Source: BMS3ABIN03 sp964418885
Lineage (GTDB): Bacteria > Bacteroidota > Ignavibacteria > Ignavibacteriales > Ignavibacteriaceae
Length of the DNA: 48,649 nt
Assembly (NCBI GenBank): GCA_964418885.1
Contig: CAYQNW010000019.1
Span: 1-48,649 of the forward strand
Direction of reading: 5' to 3'
The notes beneath the pieces are model-generated. The model saw only the letters and a list, made by a program, of their open reading frames with translations, had not been told where the DNA came from and did not search any database. Each line of letters opens with the position of its first letter. Position 1 is the stretch's first letter. Shown here piece after piece: positions 8,182-16,590 of the stretch. The translations under genes were made by a program, and so were the position numbers.

Positions 8182-9518
8182 ACGACAAAAAACTAATCAT
8201 TCCTCAAAAGATTGTAACTGTAAACAAAGACGAACAAATTCTTACGGATACTGCTGTAGTAATTACAAACGATCTTATTACAGGTTTAATTTCAGCTTCA
8301 GAAGTAAATAAGGAAGAGTTTGAAGGTAATGTGTATGAGTATGGAAACCTAACATTGATTCCGGGATTTGTTCAAACACACATTCATTTTTGTCAGACTC
8401 TTTTCCGCGGTTTTGCTGATGATCTTCAGTTGCTGGACTGGCTTCAACAAAAGATATTTCCTTTTGAAAATGCACACAACAAACGTTCTCTCAGAGCTTC
8501 GGTTAAAATCGGATTGAATGAAATTTTATCAGGAGGTACTACAACTGTGCTCGATATGGGAACTTTAAGACACCAGGAAGTTGTGTTTGAAGAAATGATT
8601 GCTTCCGGTATTCGTGGATTTTCTGGTAAATGTTTGATTGATGAAAACGATCTCTTTCCTGATTTCAAATCAAATACGAAAGATGAATTGAGTTACATGA
8701 ACGACTTGGCAAGAGATTATCACAACAAAGAAAAGGGAAGGATAAAGTATGGATTTGCTCCGCGGTTTGTTCTTTCCTGCTCTGAAGAATTACTTAAAGA
8801 AAGCAAATCTATGAAGAAAGATTTTCCCGGTTCGGTTTATCACACTCACGCTTCGGAAAGTAAAGGTGAAATTGAAGAGGTAAGAAAAAAACATAACAAA
8901 GAAAACATAGAATACTTTGATTCAATAAATGTACTGGACAAGGAAACTGTGCTTGCACATTGTATTCATTTAAACGAAAATGAAATACAGATTCTGAAGA
9001 ATAAAAATGTGAGAGTTGCACATTGTCCATCTGCCAATCTTAAGCTTGGATCGGGAATTGCAAATATACCTGAGTATATCAAAAGGGGCATCAGTGTTTC
9101 GATAGGTGCAGATGGCGCACCTTGCAACAACAATCTTTCTGCTTTTACGGAAATGCGATTGGCAGCGTTGATTCAAAAGCCAATTCACGGTGCAGATGCA
9201 ATGGATGCTAAAACGGTATTTAAGCTTGCAACTATTGAAGGTGCAAAAGCATTACATTTAGAAAATGAAGTCGGAAGTATTGAGATTGGTAAAAAAGCAG
9301 ATCTCACATTGATTGATCTAAATACAGCTACAAATTCTTTGTCCGATGAAGAGAATATTTATTCCGATATTATTTATTCTTCGAACAGCAATAATGTTAA
9401 ATCTGTTATGGTAAATGGTAAATGGCTGTTTCGTGATGGCGAATCGATAATTTATGATGAAGAAGATATAGTAGAAGAAGCTTCCGGTGAATTGATAAAA
9501 TTGTTGAAGCGGATATAA
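8178..9518 (+). CDS. TRZ/ATZ-type metal-dependent amidohydrolase (purine/N-heterocycle deaminase family)
   Basis: A 446-residue cytoplasmic amidohydrolase. Metal ligands are visible in order: H68 and H70 (PGFVQTHIH), H222 and H224 with E227 (HTHASE), H261/H264 (AHCIH), HCPSANLKLGSG at 282-293 and D312 (GADGAP). The segment FRGFADDLQLLDWLQ and the overall layout match the methylthioadenosine/S-adenosylhomocysteine deaminase, guanine deaminase and chlorohydrolase group, which removes amino groups from purine or triazine rings. Translational coupling to the CMD-like gene and proximity to the xdh/ygfK operon favour a purine or related heterocycle, by inference. E. coli SsnA belongs to the same broad superfamily but is not especially similar in its motifs. 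Exact substrate unknown. Confidence 0.85.
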   Translation: MNDKKLIIPQKIVTVNKDEQILTDTAVVITNDLITGLISASEVNKEEFEGNVYEYGNLTLIPGFVQTHIHFCQTLFRGFADDLQLLDWLQQKIFPFENAHNKRSLRASVKIGLNEILSGGTTTVLDMGTLRHQEVVFEEMIASGIRGFSGKCLIDENDLFPDFKSNTKDELSYMNDLARDYHNKEKGRIKYGFAPRFVLSCSEELLKESKSMKKDFPGSVYHTHASESKGEIEEVRKKHNKENIEYFDSINVLDKETVLAHCIHLNENEIQILKNKNVRVAHCPSANLKLGSGIANIPEYIKRGISVSIGADGAPCNNNLSAFTEMRLAALIQKPIHGADAMDAKTVFKLATIEGAKALHLENEVGSIEIGKKADLTLIDLNTATNSLSDEENIYSDIIYSSNSNNVKSVMVNGKWLFRDGESIIYDEEDIVEEASGELIKLLKRI

Positions 9519-9560
9519 CTTATATTTCTAAAAACTTGAAAGTAAATTCATCTAGATACA

Positions 9561-9623
9561 GGTAGTCGCAACCTTGAGGTTGTGCTATTAATTTGATATC
9601 GAGGTCAAAAAACTGCAGCTACC
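9561..9623. repeat. Nested inverted-repeat element, probable decayed dispersed repeat
   Basis: An outer imperfect inverted pair, GGTAGTCGC (9561-9569) and GCAGCTACC (9615-9623), encloses a tight hairpin CAACCT-TG-AGGTTG (9569-9582). The arrangement of GGTAG and CTACC ends around a CAACCTnnAGGTTG hairpin resembles small palindromic repeats scattered between genes in many environmental bacteria. It has no coding capacity. It lies between the amidohydrolase and rdgB, with no T-run to make it a classical terminator. Confidence 0.45.
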
Positions 9624-9670
9624 GGATTAATTTTAATCTAAGGTAACTTGAATATGAGTAAATCGACACA

Positions 9671-10249
9671 ATGAAAAAAATAATTTTCGCATCAAAGAAT
9701 AAAGGAAAAGTTAAAGAAGTAAAACATATCTTAAGTGAACTGGATATTCAGATTATTTCGCTATTAGATATAAATGAATCGATCGATATTGAAGAAACCG
9801 GAACCACTTTTGAAGAAAACGCCTTCATAAAAGCAAAAAAGGTTTACGATAAATTTAAATTCCCTACAATTGCAGATGATTCTGGTTTGGTTGTTGAACA
9901 GTTAAACGGTGAACCCGGAGTTTATTCGTCGCGCTATGCCGGTGAAGAATGTGATGATCAGATAAACAATAAAAAGCTTTTAGAAGAGCTTAAAAAATAT
10001 CCCGAACCTCATCCTGCAAAATTTGTTTGTGCTGCAATTTATTATAACGGTGAAAAGAGGATTGTATCATTTGGTGAAATTAAAGGAAGAATAATTGATA
10101 AAGAACGCGGTAAAAACGGGTTTGGTTACGATCCACTTTTTGTTCCGGATGGTTATTCATTAACTTCAGCGGAACTTGATCCTGCAGAAAAAAATTCTAT
10201 AAGTCATCGTTTTAAAGCATTTAATGCACTTAAAGATCGACTTAGATGA
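9671..10249 (+). CDS. rdgB: RdgB/HAM1-family XTP/dITP diphosphatase
   Basis: A 192-residue protein of normal length for the house-cleaning enzyme that hydrolyses non-canonical purine triphosphates (ITP, dITP, XTP) to monophosphates. Signature blocks are FASKNKGKVKEV at the N-terminus, the acidic metal site TIADDSGLVVEQLNGEPGVYSSRYAG (about residues 66-91, D69/D70), GFGYDPLFVPDG near residue 150 and SHRFKAF near the C-terminus. ATG 9671 gives the standard family N-terminus. The stop codon overlaps the start of the next gene by 4 bp, so the downstream lipoprotein is probably co-translated. Confidence 0.95.
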   Translation: MKKIIFASKNKGKVKEVKHILSELDIQIISLLDINESIDIEETGTTFEENAFIKAKKVYDKFKFPTIADDSGLVVEQLNGEPGVYSSRYAGEECDDQINNKKLLEELKKYPEPHPAKFVCAAIYYNGEKRIVSFGEIKGRIIDKERGKNGFGYDPLFVPDGYSLTSAELDPAEKNSISHRFKAFNALKDRLR

Positions 10250-11025
10250 AAAAATTTTTAATTAAAACTCTAATTTTACTTACCGGTCTGTTTATTATTT
10301 ATTCATGCATTGATGACAAAAGTACAAATCCCGGTTCAACGGCAGATAACGGAAATTACTTCCCGAATAGTGAAGGATCCTCTTATAAATATGAAATTAC
10401 CAGGACAGATACGAACGGAAGTGTTATAGCTGGCAACCGCTTTATAACTTACGATGGTGATTCGCTAATCCGGAGAACCAATTATCAAATTCAATTAGAT
10501 ACTTTGGAAATAATATCACAAAAAATACCTTTCACTACTTTTTTTAGAACTACGAAAACAGGAGTTTTTTATTTTGTAGATACTTCAGGTATTAGCGTTT
10601 TAGTTCCTGATTCAATCCGATCATCAGTTACTTTGCATACTGAAATGAGATTGTTTCTATTTCCATTTGTACCGGGAAATTCATGGGCAGTTTACAGGGT
10701 TAGCTATGATATAAATGATCAGTTTAGTTATAATATTGTTGATTTTACTGCCAAATATTTTAGCGATGAAAAATTAAAATTGAATCTGAACGGAATTTCT
10801 GCAACATTTAATACAAAAAAAGTAGAATACCTGTTAACAATTCAACTCGAGCCCAATATTCCACCACAGAATTATACAGCTTATGTTTGGGTTGCAGATA
10901 ATATCGGGATTCTAAAATCGGAAGGAAGTGCAGCAATACTTGGGATTCTCAGCGGTGGGGGAATTGTATTCACCGATACATTAGGAATATACATACAAAA
11001 TCTCATTGAGTACGATATAAAATAA
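10246..11025 (+). CDS. Putative lipoprotein of unknown function
   Basis: A 259-residue protein that starts with a hydrophobic signal (MKKFLIKTLILLTGLFIIYS) followed by C21, a likely lipobox cysteine, and then an Asp-rich, Ser/Thr-rich linker (IDDKSTNPGSTADNG). An acidic +2 to +4 region is common in surface lipoproteins of Bacteroidota relatives. The rest is predicted beta-rich with motifs such as FFRTTKTGVFYFVD and YTAYVWVADNIGILKSEG; the latter recurs in uncharacterised lipoproteins of this type. No enzyme signature is visible. It is coupled to rdgB by an ATGA overlap, and its stop lies one base from the convergent ubiE/menG stop. Confidence 0.7.
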   Translation: MKKFLIKTLILLTGLFIIYSCIDDKSTNPGSTADNGNYFPNSEGSSYKYEITRTDTNGSVIAGNRFITYDGDSLIRRTNYQIQLDTLEIISQKIPFTTFFRTTKTGVFYFVDTSGISVLVPDSIRSSVTLHTEMRLFLFPFVPGNSWAVYRVSYDINDQFSYNIVDFTAKYFSDEKLKLNLNGISATFNTKKVEYLLTIQLEPNIPPQNYTAYVWVADNIGILKSEGSAAILGILSGGGIVFTDTLGIYIQNLIEYDIK

Positions 11026-11026
11026 T

Positions 11027-11710
11027 TTACTTCTTTGCAATTATAACCTGAACAGTCCCAAAAGTCAGATTGTAATTGTCCACCTTTTCAAATCCTGCTT
11101 CTTTCATCAACTTAACCAGGTTAATTTTCTCATCAAATTCTTCTACGGATGATGGAAGATATTTGTATGCCTCTTTATCTCCGGAAATGACTCCACCAAC
11201 AAACGGGAGAATCTTTTTGAAATAAAATTTATATAATCTTTTGAAAAACAGATGTCCCGGCATTCTGAATTCAAGGATGGTAGCAATCCCACCAGGTTTT
11301 AAAATTCTTTGGAACGATTTAAAACCTTGCCGGATATCATAAAAATTACGAACTCCGAATGCAACGGTTATGTTTGTAATTGAATCGTTTTTTAACGGCA
11401 ATTTTTCTGCAACCATTTGAATTGTTTTACCATTAATCCAGTTACTTTTTTCAACGAAAAACCTGAGCATTTTTTGTGAGAGGTCCGCACCATAGATTTT
11501 TGTAACTCCAAGCTTTTTTGCTGCAATTGCAAAATCACCGGTTCCACATGCAATATCGAGCAAAACGGTCTCACTACTTAGATTTGAAAGTTTTAGAGCT
11601 TTCTTTCTCCAGTAGATATCAAGCCCAAAGCTTAATAGGTGATTAAGGAAATCGTAGTGAGGCGAGATCGAATCGAAAATTCTTTTAACTTTAGTTTTTT
11701 TTCCTTCCAT
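11027..11710 (-). CDS. ubiE: Demethylmenaquinone (UbiE/MenG) C-methyltransferase
   Basis: A 227-residue class I SAM-dependent methyltransferase. The N-terminal block VKRIFDSISPHYDFLNHLLSFGLDIYWRKKAL is diagnostic for UbiE/MenG. Motif I is LLDIACGTGDFAIAAKK (about residues 50-66), followed by GADLSQKML and the conserved ITVAFGVRNF and RILKPGGIATILEF blocks. It performs the final C-methylation in menaquinone synthesis at the inner membrane face; with no ubiquinone genes in sight, menaquinone is the more likely product for this lineage. It is the last gene of a minus-strand group rsmA-PAP2-ubiE, 11 bp from the PAP2 gene. Confidence 0.93.
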   Translation of the reverse strand: MEGKKTKVKRIFDSISPHYDFLNHLLSFGLDIYWRKKALKLSNLSSETVLLDIACGTGDFAIAAKKLGVTKIYGADLSQKMLRFFVEKSNWINGKTIQMVAEKLPLKNDSITNITVAFGVRNFYDIRQGFKSFQRILKPGGIATILEFRMPGHLFFKRLYKFYFKKILPFVGGVISGDKEAYKYLPSSVEEFDEKINLVKLMKEAGFEKVDNYNLTFGTVQVIIAKK

Positions 11711-11721
11711 CAGGAGTTCGG

Positions 11722-12672
11722 TTAATCTTTATCGTAGCTGAATTCCGGCTTACCTATTTGTCTTCGCCACCAGTTAAAGATATATTTTGCTGACCAGACA
11801 GTGAATATCATAAATACTAATCCGCCAATGAGATCAATTACATAATGATACCATAAATAAACGGTTGAAAATATTAGAAGAGAGCCAACCGGGACAAAGA
11901 AAAATCTCGATCTGCTTTTCATTTTTACTGAAAGGTAAATTACGATTAGCGTGATCATTGTGTGTCCGCTGGGAAAAATATCACGCTGAACTACAGCAGC
12001 CGGATTCAAAGTACCTGGTGGAATAGATTCACCGATATTTACAAAGTCCCTAAGCATATTTGTAAAGAATAAACCCGGAAGCCGATTGTTCAAGGTTGCG
12101 AAGTTGTGTAACGTAAACCTTGGACCAATCCCGGGTAACAAAAAGTATCCAAGATAGGACAGACAAAATCCATAAACAACAGTAAACACAGCAAAGTCCA
12201 TTGCAACATATCTTCGCTTTCTGAGCAGAACCAATCCTAAAATGATTGGCAACAGGTAAAACATTCCGTAGATTATTTGTAATATCTCGGTAAGAAGCGG
12301 AGTGGAAATTTTATAAATCAAATGTGTGGGATCTGTTCCGAAAATCCACCTGTCGATTGAAATAAATAAATGATCATAATCATACACACGGATAGGTTTT
12401 ACCATAAAATAAATTTCTTTAAACGTAAGAAGAATAAGCGGAACAACATACCAATAATGAAGGCTAGTCCAGAATTTGTTTTCATTTTTTGTTTCCAGGT
12501 AAGCGAAGAAAAAAGTTAGGGTTATTATGCCTGTATTGACAAGTATCCATAGCCACCAGTTCGCTATCCTTGAACAAAAAATTATATTCAGTAAAGTAAG
12601 TACAATGTAAAATACCACCACTACAACATCGAATGCCTTAAGGTGTTGTACATATTCTTTTGTTTTAACCAT
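11722..12672 (-). CDS. PAP2-superfamily membrane phosphatase/phosphotransferase
   Basis: A 316-residue integral membrane protein with about seven hydrophobic segments and PAP2 active-site motifs: FLLPGIGPRFT in place of the classical first motif, RDIFPSGHTMITL (PSGH with the catalytic histidine) and WYHYVIDLIGG (H...D). This form, with PGIGPR before PSGHT, is that of the inositolphosphorylceramide-synthase-like PAP2 branch. Likely substrates are phospholipid or isoprenoid phosphates, processed on the outer face of the membrane. The gene lies between rsmA and ubiE with short gaps (20 and 11 bp), so the three are probably co-transcribed. The specific lipid substrate cannot be told. Confidence 0.82.
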   Translation of the reverse strand: MVKTKEYVQHLKAFDVVVVVFYIVLTLLNIIFCSRIANWWLWILVNTGIITLTFFFAYLETKNENKFWTSLHYWYVVPLILLTFKEIYFMVKPIRVYDYDHLFISIDRWIFGTDPTHLIYKISTPLLTEILQIIYGMFYLLPIILGLVLLRKRRYVAMDFAVFTVVYGFCLSYLGYFLLPGIGPRFTLHNFATLNNRLPGLFFTNMLRDFVNIGESIPPGTLNPAAVVQRDIFPSGHTMITLIVIYLSVKMKSRSRFFFVPVGSLLIFSTVYLWYHYVIDLIGGLVFMIFTVWSAKYIFNWWRRQIGKPEFSYDKD

Positions 12673-12692
12673 TCGGTCGAGATAAATAATTT

Positions 12693-13508
12693 TTAAGTAG
12701 ATTCGGATTGATCACTCTTGTCCAGGACGTAAACTGCCAGACTTTCAAATTCTTTTATGTCTAATTGTTCCGCCCTCCGGGTAAGATCAATACCGGTAGC
12801 TGCAAAATTTAATTCTTTAAATATACTATTACCAAGGGAATTTTTTAAGGTTTTTCTTCTATTCCCGAAACATGCTTTAACTACGTTTATAAACGATTGC
12901 TTGTATTCATTGTTGAAATGCTTTTCCTTCATCCGGATTTGAACTACTGCAGAATTTACTTTTGGCCGGGGATAAAAAACATTAGGTGAAACTTTAAAAC
13001 AAAGTTCTGTGGTGCTGAAATATTTTAGTAACACTGCAAGAATACCGTAATCTTTTGTTCCTTTGTTTGCCGTCATTCTTTTTGCAACTTCGTATTGAAC
13101 CATCAATACTGCATCAGATACCACTTCGATATTATCGATCAATTTAAAAATGATGGGGGAGGTAAGATTATAAGGAATGTTGCCGATTATCCTGATTTTT
13201 TTTTGTCCCTGTTTTTCAAAATTCTTTAGATCTAACTTTAAAAAATCGGCTTGTAAGATATTCAAACCAGAGAATCTTTTCTGCAGATCTTCAATTACCC
13301 GTGTGTCTATTTCAACTGCGTAGAAGTTTTTTGTTTTACTGTATATGAATTCAGTTAATTCTCCGTTTCCCGGTCCGATCTCTAAAATCAAATCATCTGG
13401 TACCGGATCTATTTGATTAGCGATTTTTTTCAGGATATTCTGATCTTTTAGATAATTTTGACCGAATCTTTTTAGCGGTTTATGCTTCTTCAATTTATTA
13501 TAGTACAA
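12693..13508 (-). CDS. rsmA: 16S rRNA dimethyladenosine transferase RsmA (KsgA)
   Basis: A 271-residue enzyme that dimethylates the two adjacent adenines near the 3' end of 16S rRNA. Visible motifs are KRFGQNYLKDQNILKKI at the N-terminus, SAM motif I LILEIGPGNGELTEFI, the acidic DxxVI after strand 2 (EIDTRVIEDL), the catalytic NIPYNLTSPII and the C-terminal RPKVNSAVVQI and FGNRRKTLKNSL. Length and order are normal. It is the first gene of the minus-strand rsmA-PAP2-ubiE group and is divergent from the ROK kinase gene. Confidence 0.96.
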   Translation of the reverse strand: MYYNKLKKHKPLKRFGQNYLKDQNILKKIANQIDPVPDDLILEIGPGNGELTEFIYSKTKNFYAVEIDTRVIEDLQKRFSGLNILQADFLKLDLKNFEKQGQKKIRIIGNIPYNLTSPIIFKLIDNIEVVSDAVLMVQYEVAKRMTANKGTKDYGILAVLLKYFSTTELCFKVSPNVFYPRPKVNSAVVQIRMKEKHFNNEYKQSFINVVKACFGNRRKTLKNSLGNSIFKELNFAATGIDLTRRAEQLDIKEFESLAVYVLDKSDQSEST

Positions 13509-13562
13509 ATTATGCTGGTTATATTAATTACAAACAATTATAATAATGTGTGGAACTTACTT

Positions 13563-13591
13563 TTGCAATAGTAATTTAAACTTCATACTTT
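13563..13591 (+). promoter_or_regulatory. Candidate promoter for the ROK kinase gene
   Basis: TTGCAA (13563-13568) and TACTTT (13586-13591) are separated by 17 bp and lie about 45 bp ahead of the TTG start. The match is only moderate and the region is AT-rich. Confidence 0.3.
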
Positions 13592-13636
13592 AACAAAATT
13601 ATTTTTGAATAAAACTTACAATACGAGGAAAACACT

Positions 13637-14620
13637 TTGCCTTTAAAGTCTGTAATCAGCATAGATATGGGAGGCACCAAAGTATTGGTCTCAGTTATAA
13701 ATAAAGTGGAAGGAATAACGGCACGGCTAAAAGTGCCGACAAATCCTGAAGCTGGCGGCGATGCTTACGTTAAAACTCTTGCCTCCACTGTGAACAATAT
13801 TATGGCTGAGAACGATTTAAAAGAAAAGCATATTGAGGCAGTTTGTCTTGGTATACCCGGCTCGGTCAATCCATATACAGGAGTTATTGATCTTGCACCA
13901 AACCTCGGACTTAAGAATTTTAATATTAAAGAAAAGCTTCAGAAAAAAATATCTCTTCCCGTTTTGGTAGAGAACGATGTCAATCTCGGTGCACTCGGCA
14001 TTAAATATTTTGGGGTAGGAAAAAACTCAACCGATATGCTTGCGGTTTTCATAGGCACAGGAATTGGTGGCGGTTTAATTCTGAATGGTAAAATTTATAG
14101 AGGTCCTAATTTTGTTGCCGGTGAAATCGGTCATATTCTTGTTGATAAGGATGGTCCAGTGTGTGGATGTGGTAACCGCGGATGTTTTGAAACCATTGCC
14201 AGCAGAACTGCGATTGTAAATAAAATAACCGAGGACATAAAAAAAGGAAAACAAAGCAAGCTTGCAGCAAAAGTTAAATCGGGTCAGAGAATAAAAAGCA
14301 AAGCGCTTGCTAATGCATTGGAGATAGGAGATAAAGTTGTTACAAAAAGGACGTCCGAAGCATGTAATGTAATCGGTGGTGTGCTTGCAAGCCAGGCTAA
14401 TTTTATGAACTTTAACCTGATCGTTCTCGGTGGTGGGATGATAGAAGCAATGGATGGTTTTATGATTCCGAAGATAAAAGATGCTTTTCATAATCATGTA
14501 TTAAAAGCAGCTGCAAGAGATCTTAAAATATTACCATCGAAACTGGGAGATGATGCTGCTATCTGGGGTGGAATAGCTTTGGCTGAGGAGTTTTTAGGAG
14601 AAACACTTCAATCAAATTGA
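13637..14620 (+). CDS. ROK-family sugar kinase (glucokinase-like)
   Basis: A 327-residue cytoplasmic sugar kinase. The ATP-binding phosphate-1 motif is SIDMGGTKVLVSV at the N-terminus. The middle carries GTGIGGGLILNGKIYRG and the sugar-binding GEIGH, followed by the ROK zinc motif CGCGNRGCFE with all three cysteines. Bacterial ROK glucokinases of this length phosphorylate glucose or a related hexose; the sugar cannot be fixed from sequence. The start is TTG 13637, supported by GAGGA at 13625-13629 with a 7-bp spacing and the absence of an in-frame ATG that would keep the DxGGT motif. The 3' end overlaps the convergent ABC-F gene by 13 bp. Confidence 0.9.
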   Translation: MPLKSVISIDMGGTKVLVSVINKVEGITARLKVPTNPEAGGDAYVKTLASTVNNIMAENDLKEKHIEAVCLGIPGSVNPYTGVIDLAPNLGLKNFNIKEKLQKKISLPVLVENDVNLGALGIKYFGVGKNSTDMLAVFIGTGIGGGLILNGKIYRGPNFVAGEIGHILVDKDGPVCGCGNRGCFETIASRTAIVNKITEDIKKGKQSKLAAKVKSGQRIKSKALANALEIGDKVVTKRTSEACNVIGGVLASQANFMNFNLIVLGGGMIEAMDGFMIPKIKDAFHNHVLKAAARDLKILPSKLGDDAAIWGGIALAEEFLGETLQSN

Positions 14621-16551
14621 GATTCGATATTTCTTAGTTCCGTATTTAATCTTTCCCATTCAATTAAACAGACATTTAGTTTTTGTTTAGTTTCTGAAAA
14701 TTCATTACCTAATTCAGTTGCTTTTTCGTGATTGTTGTAAGTGCCGGGATTTGCTAAAGTTTTTTCAAGGTGCTTTTCTTTCTTTTCCAGTGCATCAATC
14801 TCTTGTTCAAGCTTTGCGATTTTATCTGTAACATCTTTTGTAGCCCTGTATTTTGCCTGCCTGTTTTCAGCTTCAATTCTTTTCTTATCTTTTTTTAAAT
14901 TTATCCTTTCAGTCTGATCTGATTTCTCCTCTTCCTTCTTTTTCTGAATTTCCTCTCGTTTCATAAGGTAATAATCTATACCACCGGTAAAGGTTCTGAT
15001 AATTCCTTTACGTATTTCAACCACTTTATTTACAATTGGTTGAAGAAAATCAACATCGTGTGATACAAGAATTAGTGAGCCGGGAAAGTTAATCAATGCT
15101 CTTTGGAGAACCCTTTTTGATGAAATATCCAGATGATTTGTTGGTTCATCGAGTATTACTAAGTTTGATTGTGTTAGTAGTATTTTAGCAAGCGCAACAC
15201 GGCTTTTTTCACCACCGGAAAGTACTCCTGCCTTTTTAAAAACATCATCACCGTGAAATAAAAACGCACCCAGGAGTGAACGAAGTTCTTCAGGTGTTTT
15301 ATCTTTTGCTATACCATAGACTGTTTCGATGATATCGATATCAGGATCAAGGTTATCAGCAACGTCCTGTGCATAAAATGAAATAAAGGTGTTGTGTCCT
15401 GTAATTCTTTCTCCATCTTCAAAGTTGATTCTGCCTGCAATTATTTTTGCTAATGTTGTTTTACCCGCACCATTGGGACCAACAAAAGCAATTTTTTCAC
15501 CGCGAATTATTTGAAAATCTATTCCATTAAAAATTTTATTTTCGCCATAAGATTTTGAGATTCCATGTAATTCAATATTTACTTTACCGCTTTTAGGTGG
15601 ATCGGGGAAATTAATATTTATTTCATCTTCAAAATCAGGCAGCTCGATTAATGCTTCCTTTTCAAGCTGCTTGATTCTGCTTTGCACCTGTTTAGCTTTT
15701 GTGTTCTTATATCGGAACCGTTCGATAAATCTCTTTGTATCTTCTATTTTCTTTTTTTGTAGTTCGTGTTTGTGAATTAATTCCTTATCTCTCTCGTCTT
15801 TGTATTTTAGATATGCAATGTAGGTGCCGTTGAAAATAGAAAACCTGTGGTTAAAGATTTCATAAGTCTTGGTTGTAACGGCATTAATAAAATGTTTATC
15901 GTGTGAAACAATTATTAGTGCGCCTTTGTATTTGTTCAGAAAATTTATAAGCCATTCAAGAGAATCCAGATCCAGGTGATTAGTCGGTTCATCAAGCAAA
16001 ATGATATCATTTTGCGAAATCAGAATTTTAGCGAGTGCAATTCTCATTTGCCAACCGCCGGAAAATTCATCTGTCAATCTTGAAAAATCCTTTTCTTCAA
16101 ACCCTAATCCCATTAATATTTTTTCAACATTGGATGAGACGCTGTAAGAATCAAGTTCTTCAAGTCTTTGATGAACTTCACCTAAGTTATTAACTAAATC
16201 CTGCTGCTCTTCATTTGAGATATCGTTCAGAGATAGTGCCCCGGTTAATTCTTTTTCTTTTTGCCGGAGATTTGTTATATCGGTGAGGGCATTCATCGCT
16301 TCATCAAGGAGGGTGCTTCCTGTATGAACGATGTGATCCTGTGGAAGGTACCCAATCGAAATTCGTTTTTGTTTTTGAACCAAACCACTTTCAGGTTGTA
16401 ATTTCCCCGAGATTATTTTGAACAGGGAAGATTTACCACTACCATTTGCACCAACGAGAGCAGCTCTATCACCGGAATTAATTTTGAAGCTAACATCCTT
16501 AAAAAGATATTTGCCGCTAAATTGCAACGAGATGTTTGTAAGATCAATCAT
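14608..16551 (-). CDS. ABC-F family ribosome-associated ATPase
   Basis: A 647-residue protein with two ABC ATPase domains and no membrane segments. The first has Walker A GANGSGKSS (about residues 34-42), signature FSGGWQMR and Walker B ILLDEPTNHLD. The second has GPNGAGKTT, LSGGEKSRVAL and VILDEPTNHLD. Between them is the ABC-F linker with an arginine/lysine-rich helix (KRFIERFRYKNTKAKQVQSR), and the C-terminus is a long coiled coil ending in an acidic segment, as in Uup and YfmR/YkpA-type proteins. ABC-F proteins act on translating ribosomes or, in some subfamilies, confer antibiotic resistance by target protection. Nothing here marks it as a resistance type, so a housekeeping translation factor is more likely. 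Confidence 0.93.
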   Translation of the reverse strand: MIDLTNISLQFSGKYLFKDVSFKINSGDRAALVGANGSGKSSLFKIISGKLQPESGLVQKQKRISIGYLPQDHIVHTGSTLLDEAMNALTDITNLRQKEKELTGALSLNDISNEEQQDLVNNLGEVHQRLEELDSYSVSSNVEKILMGLGFEEKDFSRLTDEFSGGWQMRIALAKILISQNDIILLDEPTNHLDLDSLEWLINFLNKYKGALIIVSHDKHFINAVTTKTYEIFNHRFSIFNGTYIAYLKYKDERDKELIHKHELQKKKIEDTKRFIERFRYKNTKAKQVQSRIKQLEKEALIELPDFEDEININFPDPPKSGKVNIELHGISKSYGENKIFNGIDFQIIRGEKIAFVGPNGAGKTTLAKIIAGRINFEDGERITGHNTFISFYAQDVADNLDPDIDIIETVYGIAKDKTPEELRSLLGAFLFHGDDVFKKAGVLSGGEKSRVALAKILLTQSNLVILDEPTNHLDISSKRVLQRALINFPGSLILVSHDVDFLQPIVNKVVEIRKGIIRTFTGGIDYYLMKREEIQKKKEEEKSDQTERINLKKDKKRIEAENRQAKYRATKDVTDKIAKLEQEIDALEKKEKHLEKTLANPGTYNNHEKATELGNEFSETKQKLNVCLIEWERLNTELRNIESQFD

Positions 16552-16590
16552 CTGTAAGAAAAGAAAATTTCAGAAAGGGGAAAACTAAAT

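Noticed and set aside
14075..14497. 140-residue minus-strand ORF
   Set aside because: It lies fully inside the ROK kinase gene on the opposite strand and has no recognisable motif.
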